Shown here one piece after another: positions 20,518-32,639 of a stretch of 64,000 bases of DNA (position 1 is the stretch's first letter; each line of letters opens with the position of its first letter). The notes beneath the pieces were generated by a model that worked only from the letters and a program-made list of their open reading frames with translations, did no database searches and had not been told where the DNA came from. The position numbers and the translations under genes were made by a program. The stretch spans positions 5,522,547-5,586,546 of the forward strand of contig NC_090184.1 of assembly GCF_024679245.1 (NCBI RefSeq), written 5' to 3'. The stretch comes from Pseudorasbora parva. Taxonomy: Eukaryota > Chordata > Actinopteri > Cypriniformes > Gobionidae.

Positions 20518-22000
20518 GTTCACCAAGTATATCTCTTTTTTCATGTGGTGGTGTTCATATCCTTTATTTCAGCATGTTAAATATTAAGGAACATTATTAC
20601 TACACTATGTAATGTACAGTTTAATATCATATAATATACACTGCAACACTGGGACTTTTCACTGTTGTATCACTCTGCTTGTCTGTGATTGTGCGGTCCA
20701 TACAGACAAGCAGTTTGCGTATTAGTAATGGGAATTTTTGTTTTTACATTGTTACACCAGTGTTGACAAATTATCATCTTTATGAATTTTCATTCAACTG
20801 GTTTATAAAAAAAACAAAAAAAATACATGCTTATTAATTCAGGAACGAAACAATGTTACTGAATCATTCACTTCACCAACATGAGTGAGTCATTGAATCA
20901 TTAACTCGTCTGATTTAACAACGTAGCTATATGTGACCTGTGCTGGCAAAATGAGTCGCAATAAGAAAAAACTAGTTAGTAAAAAGTTATTATTGTTAGT
21001 TCATTCTATATTTAAAAAACTTCAAAATGATGTATAATTAGTTTGAATTGGACAAAAAATTACTGCGCTACATTTGTTTGAAGTCGATAGAGTCAGCAAA
21101 GTCAATTTTGAGAAAAAATGATTTAAAGTTTTCTGAAGGTTCCAAAAAAAAATCCCCTAGCAACCATAACTTAAAATACCTGATTATAACATAAAATTTG
21201 ACACACACCAATCAAAACCAAAAATCTATAGGAACTGCTATACTTTATCAGTTTAAAAAATGCTTCAATGTGTAAAAAATACCTGAAGTAATTAAATAGC
21301 TCTAATAGCTAAATATGTTCAAGGGAAAAAGTGAACTCTTTTATAGTTATCTAAGCATCCCTGAAACCCAAACCTCACAAAATCGATTTATACTGACGTG
21401 TATTACTGAGGTGTTTTGAGTTTGCACGTTACACTTGGGGTTGGTTACATGGGTGTGTAACTATTACTCTTGTTACCGTACTGTGCCCATCATCTGTACT
21501 TTATAACTATTAATCAAGCCGCTCTTCTTTAAACCATGATGATGCTTTATTTCACGTCTCTCCGTTTCACGTCGCCTCTCATATTGAGCTATTTGGACCG
21601 CAAACATTGATTGAAAGTCATTTCCATGATTAGGGTCTTCTTATTGATTTAATTGCACAAGGAGAAGTACAATAAGGAAGAAAAGACTATCACAACTTCT
21701 ATTTCATGCTGACTTTAAGTGAAGTTCACAAACATCATTTTCAAGAGGAGTAAACTCAAGTAACTGTATCTTGGCAGTTACTTTATCTCTGACAGTTACT
21801 TGAGTATTTTTCAAGTAACTGCCAGCAGCTGCTCACCTTGCTCTGTCAGCAGCTGTTTTGGCATCCTTCACCTCTCCAACTCCACCAACATAATTTAGGC
21901 ACCTCATTACGATCCTCATCATCCCGGCATTAGTAGTCCCACCAGGGGGTATATCTAAGATTGAGTTGAAGCTGTTTCCTTGAGTCAGGTGACAGCAAGC
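20518..22000. other. no gene recognised
   Basis: AT-rich with only short frames. A tandem-like 'taactgccag/cagttact' section at about 21760-21830 looks like local duplication. No element ends paired. Confidence 0.45.
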
Positions 22001-23122
22001 CAAATAAGCTTAAAAATAACACTGATTATCTCTTCATCTTAGCACCTGTTAGTGGGTGGGATATAATAGGCAGCAAGTGAACATTTTGTCCTCAAAGCTG
22101 ATGAGTTAGAAGCAGGAAAAATGGGCAAGTGTAAGGATTTGAGCGAGTTTGACAAGGGCCAAATTGTGACGGCTAGACGACTGGGTCAGAGCATCTCCAA
22201 ATCTGCAGCTCTTGTGGGCTGTTCCCGGTCTGCAGTGGTCAGTATCTATCAAAAGTGGGAGGAACAGTGGAGGAAGGAACAGTGGAGAACCGGCCACAGG
22301 GTCATGGGCGGCCAAGGCTCATTGATGCAGGTGGGGAGCGAAGGCTGGCCCGTGTGGTCCGATCAAACAGACGAGCTACTGGAGCTCAGATTGCTCAAGA
22401 AGTTAATGCTGGTTCTGATAGAAAGGTGTCAGAATACACAGAGCATCTCAGTTTGTTGTGTATGGGGCTGCATAGCCACAAACCAGTCAGGGTGCTAATG
22501 CTGACCCGTCCACTGCCGAAAGTGCCAAAAGTGGGCATGTGAGCATCAGAACTACATCACGTGGTTCCCCCTTACCTGGGGAACAAATGGCACCAGGATG
22601 CACTATGGGAAGAAGACAAGCCGGAGGAGGCAGTGTGATGCTTTGGGCAAATGTTCTGCATGGGAAACCTTGGGTCCTGCCCTCCATGTGGATGTTACTT
22701 TGACATGTACCCCCTACCTAAGCATTGTTGCAGACCATGTTCACGCTTTCATGGAAACGGTATTCCCTGGTGGCTGTGGCTCTTTCGGCAGGATAATACT
22801 CCTGCCACAAAGCAAAAATGGAATGATTTGAGGAGCACAACAATGATTTTGGGGTGTTGACTTGTCCTCCAAATTCCCCAGATCTCAATCCAATCGAGCA
22901 TCTGTGGGATGTGCTGAACAAACAAGTCTGATCCATGGAGGCCCCACCTCACAACTTACAGGACTTAAAGGATCTGCTGCTAATATCTTGGTGCCAGATA
23001 CCACAGGATACATTCAGGGGTCTAGTGGAGTCTATGCCTCGACGGGTCAGGGCTGTTTTGGTGGCAAACTGGCGAAACACACAATATATTGATTGTTCAT
23101 AATGTTATGCCTGATTGGTATA
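22000..23122 (+). pseudogene. Tc1-like (DD34E) element with broken transposase
   Basis: The transposase would start at 22121 ([23 protein letters not shown]) and shows the N-terminal helix-turn-helix ([15 protein letters not shown]). Frameshifts at about 22300 and 22430 and a scrambled central region follow. R-Q-D-N (second Asp, about 22795) and N-S-P-D-L-N-P-I-E (about 22880) are visible; after one frame correction they are 34 residues apart, hence DD34E. The right end (cataatgttatgcctgattg) is a decayed terminal repeat; the left repeat is largely lost. An isolated terminal repeat of the same family is at 39724-39785. Confidence 0.88.
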
Positions 23123-25003
23123 TGAACAAACGAACATGTGAAAGCCACAGAGTTGAACAATGATTTTCCTTAAATGACTATTGTGTCATATAACACCACA
23201 TATTAAGCATCTGTGATTGGTATGTAGGTTTATCATTTTTACCTGGTGAGAAGTTACTGACATCAGAGCTGAGCAAGTTTTGTTCAGTGAACGAAAAATG
23301 ACTGGTTCATCAGAATCACTTATTTATGAATTGGACAACAGTGGGTGCACACAATGAAGAAATATGTGTTCTTGCCATTACTTTGCAAGTTATTATTTCA
23401 GAGGTATGAGGTGGAACATTTCAATATTAATCTCTTGAGTCAAAATGTAGCCAGTTGCCAATAAATATGAATGATTTTTGCCAGCATTTATATCTCAAGA
23501 AGATCAGTAATTAGTTAGTCTCATGAACTGGAAAGGACATGCACTATTAAAATGATCACAACAATATGGTATTTATTTATGTTCAGAACATGTGGGAATA
23601 ATATGATGAGTTGTCATTAGGACTTTTGTCCATTACAACTGAGGATTCTATAGAAAGATGGAATTTCTTGGCAAAATATGGTATCTATCTCTGAAGTATT
23701 CAAATGGACATGTTTCCATATTGGACACGATTCCAACACATCTTTGACTCTGAAAGCAAAGCAAGTGTACAAAAAACCTTTACCTGGCCTGTTCCTCGCA
23801 CTTAAAATGTCCCTCTTCTTCCATGGCCATCTGGTTTCAGTTCTAGGCTCATCTGGTTCTGTCTCCAGTGAAAGAATTTCAGGAATACGTCCTGGATACA
23901 TGCCCACATCCGTTCACACAGACCAGTGTTTTCAATTACACTCCTTTTAAATGGCTCTGAGGAGCTTGCTGCGTGTAAGTGTGTGTGCGTGTGTGTATGT
24001 GTCATCTGATCACACAGAAGAGTGTTTTCAATTAGCCTCCTTTAAATGGCTACGAGTAACTTGTGGGCCAGTGAGAAGTGGGCATCATTGGCTCAGTTGG
24101 GCCCTGCTGACACTTTATGCTAGTTTATGTTTTAAAAACCCAGACTGCATATATGTCTGATAGAGGAAATCATTTTTTTTTTGTGCATTTTCTCCTTGTG
24201 TGTAGTCCTTAATAAAAGAAATATATAGAAATTATCGATATTGTAGATATTGTTTTGATATTGTGCAGTACTGTTTTTTATTTAATTTAATTTTTTTATG
24301 TTTTATACAACAGTTAATTCCAACAATGACATTCAACAGCACTTGGATGTTTGTCTGTTTGTGTCATGCTTGTTTGTTGTGATGTACTAGATTATGTGAA
24401 CAATGTGGATTGGAAACGCTGCAAGGAGCAGACTTTGCCTGTAGAATTTTTTTTTTTCCCACTCAGGTTTTCTCACTAGTGAGCAAGGATTTGAGTAGAG
24501 CTACAGTAGATTACTTTGAGTGCCATTCATTAGGGCTCTATCATATACCTGGCACAATGCAATGCCAGGCAAGTGTTTTTTGCTAGTTTCTGTCCAACGC
24601 AGTTACCTTTTTCATGTCCAGCACTAGGGGATACATTGATCAAATATCTAACGATACGATGCATCTGAATGCAATTGATGGGAATGTTATTTTTTTTATT
24701 ACTTGGATGGATAGTGGATAGGGAATCTTCCACTAGTGGATAGGGAACCTTGCGTCACACACACCAAGTACGTTGCAGACAGCATAATCAAAACTTCCAC
24801 GATTGTTTTTTCTAATCTCATCCTGTCTGCAAATCCATCCAATCCAAATGAATACGTGGTGAAATAAGGAACAAACATGCAATGTATTCCCCTCGTGAGC
24901 TGGATATTCATTAAAAATAAAGTTAATCTGTGCATTCAATATATTGGAATTTAAATGAAGCTTATGCAACAGGTTTATTGCTTATACGTTTAATCCGGTT
25001 TAG
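23123..25003. other. no gene recognised; local duplication and dispersed repeat fragment
   Basis: Contains a roughly 40-bp direct repeat (23920-23960 and 24015-24053, sharing agtgttttcaatta). It also contains a fragment at about 24524-24625 related to 11290-11356. The frames at 23617-23907 have no recognisable motif. Confidence 0.5.
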
Positions 25004-25011
25004 CTCTATGC

Positions 25012-26105
25012 AACCTGATCTCACAGATTTCGTGAAATGAACACGGACCCTTAACTCAAAAATCCGTGGTAGTTTCACGGACTCGCCAAAAATTCCGTGA
25101 TGGGTCCACGGAAGTGATGCCTATGTAAGTCAATGACAGGCAGGATCTGTGGTCCACACACGGATTCCCTGTTCCAACACCTTATATTCGTCAGTTTGAT
25201 TCAGTCAGCATCATTTATTTACATTTATATTATTTTTTATTCAGACACATTTTAAACACGTAACTACATCCCTTCCCTAAACCTACCCATTTGTGTATTA
25301 TAAAAAACAGGATATAACAGGCAGATACACAGATACGGCTGCAGGCACAATTTATTCAGAAACTACTAATTTTCCAAGTGTTCCGAGGCCAAACGACTGA
25401 TTTGTGTGAAGAAAATCCCCAAAAACGATCAGAAACGTCGAGTCCATCCGGCGAATATTAATACATTTCAAATATTGCCGCCGGAAGAAACATCAGGTCA
25501 GCTTTGACAGCATTGGCTGTCGTGTGTCTCGTGACCAATTGCGTCATCACGTCAGCTTTGATTGTAAAATGCCATTGGCTCTCTTGAGTCTCGTGACTGA
25601 TCGTGTCATGCTGAAGAGTAGTCTGTATCATAACTGGTGCTTGTGGAGCGCGATCATCATTTCAATGATTAAAACATTAAGATCAACTCTGTTCTTCACA
25701 TGAAGATATCGTATGACTTCAGAAGCCTTGGAATGATACATGAGTTAATACTTCTATACTGTTTCTGGTCCGTTTTTGCAATAAATAATTGTCTGTGACT
25801 GTACATTTATTTGCCTGTTATGTGTTTTATATTGTTGAGTGGGTAGGTTTAGGGTAGGAGTGGAGATAGATGCTCTGAAATATAAAAGTAGGCTATAAAT
25901 ATTCATAAAATCATGTCTACTTTTACAAATGCAAATAATTAAATGTGTGTTGGGAATCCGTGTGTGGACCACGGATGCTGCCTGTCATTGACTTACATAG
26001 GCGTGAACCCATCACAGAATTTTCCAGCGATTCCGTGAAACTACCACGGATGTTTGAGTTAAGGGCCCGTGTTCATTTCATGGAATTCTGTGAGACCAGG
26101 TTTCT
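25012..26105. mobile_element. DNA transposon-like element with about 165-bp terminal inverted repeats
   Basis: The left arm (acctgatctcacagatttcg, ccgtggtagtttcacgg, cctatgtaagtcaatgacag, ggtccacacacggattccc) recurs as its reverse complement in the right arm (about 25940-26102). The interior of about 750 bp has no transposase motif. A ctctatg sequence lies just outside each end (25004-25010, 26106-26112) and may be the target duplication. Superfamily not assigned. Confidence 0.82.
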
Positions 26106-26112
26106 CTCTATG

Positions 26113-26599
26113 TAGGCCTATGGTCCTGTCCAAAATGGCACCCTTAACCCTTACAGTTTTCCTCTGAGTCCACACTTAACGATGTAATGCCGCTTTGACT
26201 GCCGGGAAGAAGTCCCATGTGTAACCCACATCAGCGTGGGCTCGGCAGAAGTGCACATCGAGGACGCATATGGCATCCCAAATGGCACAATTCATATATC
26301 ATGTCAGTGGCACGAGTCGTGGGTGGGACCACAGGATCAGGCGTTGTTCTTATTCTGTTGAGGCGGTGTTTCACCATACAATGACATCAAATTGTGGCAT
26401 ATTCTGATATTGATCGTTTGCTGGGCCTGGTGATAATAAAAGCTTTTCTTTGACTAACAAATACGTTTTCAACTCTGAAACTTACAGGATATTCTTATAT
26501 TACCATAATCTTGTATATATCAAAAGTTCAAGGGACAATTGATTTCTCAATTCATCACCCCTAATAGCATATCTTGTTCTGTCCTACCTATAATATGTT
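26113..26599. other. no gene recognised
   Basis: Begins with a repeat-like segment (tggtcctgtccaaaatggca) seen in fish intergenic DNA. Nothing exon-like. Confidence 0.45.
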
Positions 26600-26960
26600 G
26601 TTGCTTCATTAACAGGTTTGGAAGCCAGATGAATTGCAAAAAGTAACACATTTATTGATAGCCCAGCAAGTATGATAACTAGAGTTCTTTGGCGTGGGTC
26701 GCGTCCTTAGCTTTCGTTTCGAGGGTAACGGACTCTGCATATCCTGCCTGAAGATGAAGGCAGGGGCGCAGCCGACCCCCAGGAGGTATAGACGGGGACC
26801 ATCTTGGTGGTGATGGGGAGGTTGGAGGTAACTGTCGGCGTCAGAATCTGCAAGCTCAGACGTGTAAGTGACCATTTTTAATACTCTGTGGATTATGACG
26901 TGATTGGTTAGGTCTGAAAGTGACACGTGACTCTTACTCTAAAGCTTTCATTTATATATA
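26600..26960 (-). mobile_element. second copy of the roughly 370-bp dispersed repeat (possible solo LTR)
   Basis: Reverse-orientation relative of the insertion at 7610-7980. Both have the tgaaagctttag end, the GC-rich core (reverse complement ggtcggctgcgcccctgcc) and aataaa near the other end. Divergence is substantial, so the family is old or diverse. Confidence 0.55.
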
Positions 26961-27112
26961 AATACCCCTGTCAGATCACTGTGCAATTTGTGGATGTCCC
27001 AATCAGGTTGCAAGATGTGAAATTTTTAAATAAATGTTTGTTGTATATATTTTGGTTGCAGTTGTGAGTTCATAAAAATGTAACTGGTTGTGTTAAATCA
27101 TGTGAGGTAAAT

Positions 27113-27290
27113 CTGGGCATACACTGTGCGATTCCTATGCGATTTCAGCAAGGTTACCTACTCACACTGTACAAGTAGATCGCATGCGATGTAAAGCCAA
27201 AGCTCACGATTGATGTGCTCACACTGTGCGGTCCGACCGTTATGCGCGACTTGTCTGCTCACACTGTACGGGTGAAACATGGGCAATAAA
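27113..27290. mobile_element. short-element fragment with cacactgtgcgattt-type ends
   Basis: The terminus gggcatacactgtgcgattc and the internal repeats of cacactgtacnngt resemble the element at 48657-49206. The right part is missing. Confidence 0.5.
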
Positions 27291-27393
27291 ACCCCCTGTG
27301 CCTTGTTGCGACGATAGACCATGGTGTATTATAGAGAGATAACCTCAAATAAACCAGCTATCGATATCAAGAGGATTTAGAATTTATGTATAC

Positions 27394-27395
<2 letters not shown>

Positions 27396-27433
<38 letters not shown>

Positions 27434-27455
27434 ATTATTATTATTATTATTATTA

Positions 27456-27500
<45 letters not shown>
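27396..27500. repeat. (ATT)n microsatellite
   Basis: About 105 bp of att/tta triplets with two single-base interruptions. Confidence 0.98.
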
Positions 27501-28029
27501 GGCCTGCTTTTATTATTAAATTGATATTACATTAATTTGCACCCCCAACAATTTCATAATGCATAATCGACACACTGCAATCGACACACAAATAATAGAT
27601 AGATTACTCCTCACTATTTGAAAACATTTAGCCCAATTAAACTAAGGAATTATAGGTCTATAATTCAATGATTATCAGAATATAATCTCAGAACAATGCA
27701 ATAATGTTAGTCTCAATGAATAGTAAGAGCAGATTTATCTAAGAAGAACTTGTTTAACATGAAATGGGCCTACTTCTCTTCTTTTTTCTCTCTCACAATA
27801 TGGACCAAAAGAGAAATATTAAGAAAATAAATTAAGACAATTATAGACTACGATATCAGCATGTAGAAGTTGATTTATCTCTCTTGTTGTCTCTGAGAAT
27901 ATGCGTCGAAAGTTTGTCAGATTTTACTTTCACTTTCTGTAGTAAACAATTGACTGGGTTTGAGACTGCGTTTGCACATTTAAGTTTGCACATTGCGTGA
28001 TATCCACTGACTCGCGTTGGTGAGTCAAA
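27501..28029. other. no gene recognised
   Basis: AT-rich. Short frames only. Confidence 0.45.
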
Positions 28030-28957
28030 CACAGTGGACCAACACCAGCAGCTGACATGGCACCGCAGACCATCACTGACTGTGGGTATTGACACTGGAC
28101 TTCAGGCATTTTGGCATTTCCTTCTCTCCAGTCTTCCTCCAGACTCTGGCACCTTGATTTCCGAATGACATGCAAAATTTGCTTTCATCCAAAAAAAGTA
28201 CTTTGGACCACTGAGCAACAGTCCAGTGCTGCTTCTCTGTAGCCCAGGTCAGGCGCTTCTGCCGCTTTTTCTGGTTCAAAAGTGTCTTGACCTGGGGAAT
28301 GAGGCACCTGTAGCCCATTTCCTGCACACGCCTGTGCACGGTGGCTCTGGATGTTTCTACTCCAGACTCAGTCCACTGCTTCCACAGGTCCCCCAAGGTC
28401 TGGAATCGGTCCTTCTCCACAATCTTCCTCAGGGTCCGCTCACCTCTTCTCGTTGTGCAGCGTTTTTTGCCACACTTTTTCCTTCCCATAGACTTCCCAC
28501 TGAGGTGCCTTGATACAGCACTCTGGGAACAGCCTATTCGTTCAGAAATTTCTTTCTGTGTCTTACCCTCTCGCTTGAGGGTGTCAATGATGGCCTTCTG
28601 GACAGCAGTCAGGTCGGCAGTCTTACCCATGATTGCGGTTTTGAGTAATGAACCAGGCTGGGAGTTTTTAAAAGCCTCAGGAATCTTTTGCAGTTGTTTA
28701 GAGTTAATTAGTTGATTCAGATGATTAGGGTAATAGCTCGTTTAGAGAACCTTTTCATGATATGCTAATTTTTTGAGACAGGAATTTTGGGTTTTCATGA
28801 GCTGTATGCCAAAATCATCAGTATTAAAACAATAAAAGACCTGAAATATTTCAGTTGGTGTGCAATGAATCTAAAATATATGAGTTACATTTTTATCATT
28901 ACATTATGGAAAATAATGAACTTTTATCACATATGCTAATTTTTTTAGAAGGACCTG
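28030..28957 (-). pseudogene. Tc1-like long-TIR element, 3'-truncated, with 185-codon transposase fragment
   Basis: Minus-strand relative of 7313-8838. Its 5' terminal repeat (28740-28957) ends at the TA at 28958. From ATG 28630, 185 codons are open: N-terminal helix-turn-helix (K-E-I-S-E-R-I-G-C-S-Q-S-A-V-S-R-H-L), a basic linker, the second DNA-binding region and L-D-E-S-K-F with the first catalytic Asp. A frameshift near 28073 follows; V-M-V-C-G-A-M continues in another frame, and homology stops near 28030 before the second Asp and the Glu. The missing right half makes it non-functional. The intact N-terminus makes this the better reference for the family. Confidence 0.9.
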
Positions 28958-28959
28958 TA

Positions 28960-29231
28960 GAAAAGAATAGTTTTAATAGTGGCTCACTGTAACACTGTGT
29001 GACAACATGCCCCACCAGCACAACTGGGAGTTAACCAAGCCTCGTATATTCTGCTGTTAGAACCACATTAAAGAGCTATCTTAACTGTTAAATAATAGAT
29101 ATAAGATTACAATAATACCAGATTTGTCTAATTAAAAAACAAAAAAAAACAAAAAAAAAACACAGATGATAAATAAACTTAAGTTAGAAATGTACTTTTG
29201 TTTTGATTAAATAAATGTTCAGTGATATCTT

Positions 29232-29328
<97 letters not shown>

Positions 29329-30481
29329 CATTACACTTAGAGTTAGAAAAACAGAACACATTTAGATAAATATGCCCTAATAATCAACCAATTATTGGGG
29401 GGGGGGGAATCATGTAGCTACACTTTTAGAGAAAGAGATAGTAAAATAAATACCTGGTTATGCAACAGCACAGTCTTCAGTCTGTGGACACCTCCCTCGT
29501 GCTGGCCTTCCTCTGGATGAGGAAGAGTCTTGTATCTTTCGATGTGAAAACACTGATGCTTGTGATCTCCATTGCAATCGCCATCGACGCCGAGTGGGGC
29601 TGCAAATCCACCAGTCAGTGTGCTTTGGCCTATTATCATTTTTTTACATGCAGGCGGAGGTGACTGGACTGACGCCTCTCAGTGTGGTGATTATTAGTTG
29701 TCAGATAGTCAAAATGTCGTCACACTTCCGTTTTGAATGAGTCAACGCAAACTTTGCGCTAGCCGTTGCCATGCTTCTGTTTGGCAGCACGTGCACAAAT
29801 ATACACTATACGCTAGCACCCTAAACCCCCACGGTCTTCCTTGTATACGCTAGCTACAACTAAATAGTGAAATAACATTCCTTTCTTGATCTGTGCTGTT
29901 CACTCTCTTGACTTGATATTTGAAGGGTGTGTGTGTGTGCACTTGTGTGTACAATCAGGAGGTCCAAGTTATACATAAATGATATATTCCAATCAATCGT
30001 GGGTGGAGGAGAGATACATTATTGTGTTTGTTTTGATAAAGATGTTTTGCGAGCCCTACGAGAGGGGAATAATAAACACCACAATAGCAACCACATTACA
30101 TATCAGCATTAGTAATACAGGACAAGGAACAGACTGAAACTGAGGGCTTAAAAACATGAGTGTCACAACACAGAAGGGAACAGACAGGGAGGTAAGAGCA
30201 ATAGATGTTAATTAATCCGAGTGAAGGTGAATCAGTGGAAACCAGGTGATGGGAAGAGGATGATGACTCAGCTGGTGATGATACCGTAGTTGTATCTTGT
30301 AGGAGATGAATACAGGAGATCGTCGAGACGAGACGAGATTGGGAAGGAGTCTGACCTGAACAGTGTATACTGAAATAAGATCAGACAAGGAGTGAATGGT
30401 GCACAGTGATTATAAAGGGTGAGTCTCTGGTGAGGTGCAGGTGCAGCGAGTCAGTATTCTGGTGATTTGTGAAGGAATGGG
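28960..30481. other. no gene assigned; (TA)n tract and one exon-like candidate
   Basis: Contains (TA)n at 29234-29325 and a G-run at 29397-29407. On the minus strand, 29455-29650 is less AT-rich than its surroundings, open in more than one frame, and ends ...cataaccag|gtattt, a donor-like sequence. No protein family is recognised, so I do not call an exon. 30120-30470 is purine-rich and could be a decayed LTR. Confidence 0.4.
29234..29325. repeat. (TA)n microsatellite
   Basis: Uninterrupted ta dinucleotides over about 90 bp. Confidence 0.98.
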
Positions 30482-30489
30482 CAGTTCCT

Positions 30490-31015
30490 GTAGCCTGACA
30501 AACCAAAACCACATCAAGATGTTTGGTCTGGAAACTCACCATAGACAGGGGTCAATCCGAGGGGCAGATAAATGGTTGTCTTTCAAACTCCCTCTGCACG
30601 CGATAGGATAGCGCTACACCAACCAGAGCAACGAAAGTGAAGCAGAGCTCACTGACAGATTAAACATTCGCCGTATCCGGTCGGCTAAACTCTGAATACA
30701 TCTTCCCTTTTTAAGAATGACTTCAGTGCCGTTCTTTGTTCTTTTCTCAGAGAAAAGCTTAACTCCAAGTCTTCCAGAGTCGCGGTCAAAGCTGATTCGA
30801 AAGACCGCCATTCGCCAGTTTCTGTGTTTACTAGAAGCACGCAAACGCAACTCGGCCGTCGTCATTATGGCCCCGCCCGCCGACTCTATACACGATGTGA
30901 TTGGCCCGTCCAGATTGAGAGGAATACAGCTCAGAAGGGTATTGAGAGTTCCTAGACGACACTTGCGGGCAGATTAAATTTGCTGCCGCTAGGGTGCGTC
31001 TAGATTTCTTGGCTA
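30490..31015. mobile_element. hAT-like non-autonomous element (526 bp)
   Basis: The element runs from gtagcctgac to ttggcta, short inverted ends. cagttcct immediately precedes it (30482-30489) and follows it (31016-31023), an 8-bp target duplication typical of hAT elements. The interior is GC-richer than the surroundings and has short frames on both strands but no transposase motif. Confidence 0.72.
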
Positions 31016-31023
31016 CAGTTCCT

Positions 31024-31446
31024 AAGGATTGGGTGACAATTTGGGCTGTGATGGTGTGGTTGACTCTGTAGCTGTGTCTCATTTCGGAAAGGCTGCATCC
31101 TCCGGAGGTTGCATTTAAAGGCTGCATACGTCATAAGGCTCTCCCATTTCAAAAAAGTAAATAGGACACTCCAAATGTGACCTTCAAATGCGCCCTTCTT
31201 TCACAGGAATTCAGAGTGTGCATGAGGTGTAGCCTTTGCTGCTGCAGATAACCCACAATTCTTTGTGTTGCCGTTAATAACCATCATATTTTTTATATAT
31301 TATATGAAAAAACGGCACCACCATCAGATTTAAATGCAAGCGTTGATGTGGTGTTTAAATGTAATTAGTTTTAATCTTGTTTTTGTTTTTAAAGCTCTAT
31401 TAGGCTACCTGAAACAGATAGTTGTGGTAAACAGGATTACAAGTGT
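31024..31446. other. no gene recognised; possible short-element end
   Basis: tgtctcatttcggaaaggct and ggctgcatcctccggaggtt (31073-31110) look like a dispersed fish repeat end. No partner end found. Confidence 0.4.
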
Positions 31447-32180
31447 TTAGTGCTTTTTAAACATTGGGCCGACTGATTCAAGCTGATAGAAGAGAAACTT
31501 TGACTGAAATAACCAATCGTTACAACCGAGGTATGCAGCAAAGCATTTGTGAAACCACAACATGCACAACCTTTAGGCAGATGGGCTACAACAGCAGAAG
31601 TCTCAGTTTCTGTTGAGACATTTAGATGGTAGAGTCAGAATTTTGCATAAACAGAATGAGAACATGGATCCATCCTGCCTTGTTTCACTGTGCAGGCTGG
31701 TGGTGGTGGTGTAATGGTGTGGGGGATGTTTTCTTGGCACACTTTAGGCCCCTTAGTGCCAACTGCACATTGTTTAAATGCCACGGCCTACCTGAGCATT
31801 GTTTCTTACCATATCCATCCCTTTATGACCACCATGTATCCATCATCTGATAACTACTTCCAGCAGGATAATGCACCATGTCACAAAGCTCGAATGATTT
31901 CAAATGGTTTTCTTGAACATGACAATGAGTTCACTGTACTAAAATGGCTCCCACAGTCACCAGATCTCAACCCAATAGAGCATCTTTGGTATGTGGTGGA
32001 ACAGGAGCTTCGTGCCCTGAATGCGCATCTTGCTGTCCTATCAATATGGGCCAACATTTCTAAAAAATGCTTTCAGCACCTTGTTTAATCAATGCCACGT
32101 AGAATTACGGCAGTTCTGAAGGCGAAAGGAGGTCAAACACAGTATTAGTATGGTGTTCCTAATAATCCTTTAGGTGAGTG
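31447..32180 (+). pseudogene. Tc1-like transposase pseudogene (DD36E-type family, copy 2)
   Basis: 5'-truncated copy of the family at 50781. It begins inside the DNA-binding domain (G-R-L-I-Q-A-D-R-R), has a roughly 100-bp deletion near 31604 that removes the first catalytic Asp region, then an open frame 31690-32088 with G-G-G-V-M-V-W-G, F-Q-Q-D-N-A-P-C-H (second Asp) and S-P-D-L-N-P-I-E-H-L (Glu). Asp and Glu are separated by 36 residues. The C-terminus is present and the element ends with its terminal repeat (aataatcctttaggtgagtg) at 32180, followed by TA. Inactive because of the N-terminal and internal deletions. Confidence 0.9.
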
Positions 32181-32193
32181 TATATATTTATGT

Positions 32194-32313
<120 letters not shown>

Positions 32314-32639
32314 GGTACGGAAAGTAGTCAGACCCCCTTAAATTGTTCACTCTTTGTTATATTGCAGACATTTACTAAAATCATTTAAGTTCTTTTTTTC
32401 TCATTAATGTACACACAGCACCACATATTGACAGAAAAACACAGAATTGTTGACATTTTTGCAGATTTATTAAAAAAAACTGAAATATCACATGGTCTTT
32501 CTTATCATCCTTGAGATGTTTCTACACCTTCATTTGAGTCCATCTGTGTTTGATTATACTGATTGGACTTGATCAGGAAAGCCACACACCTGTCTATATA
32601 AGACCTTACAGCTCACAGTGTATGTCAGAGCAAATGAGA

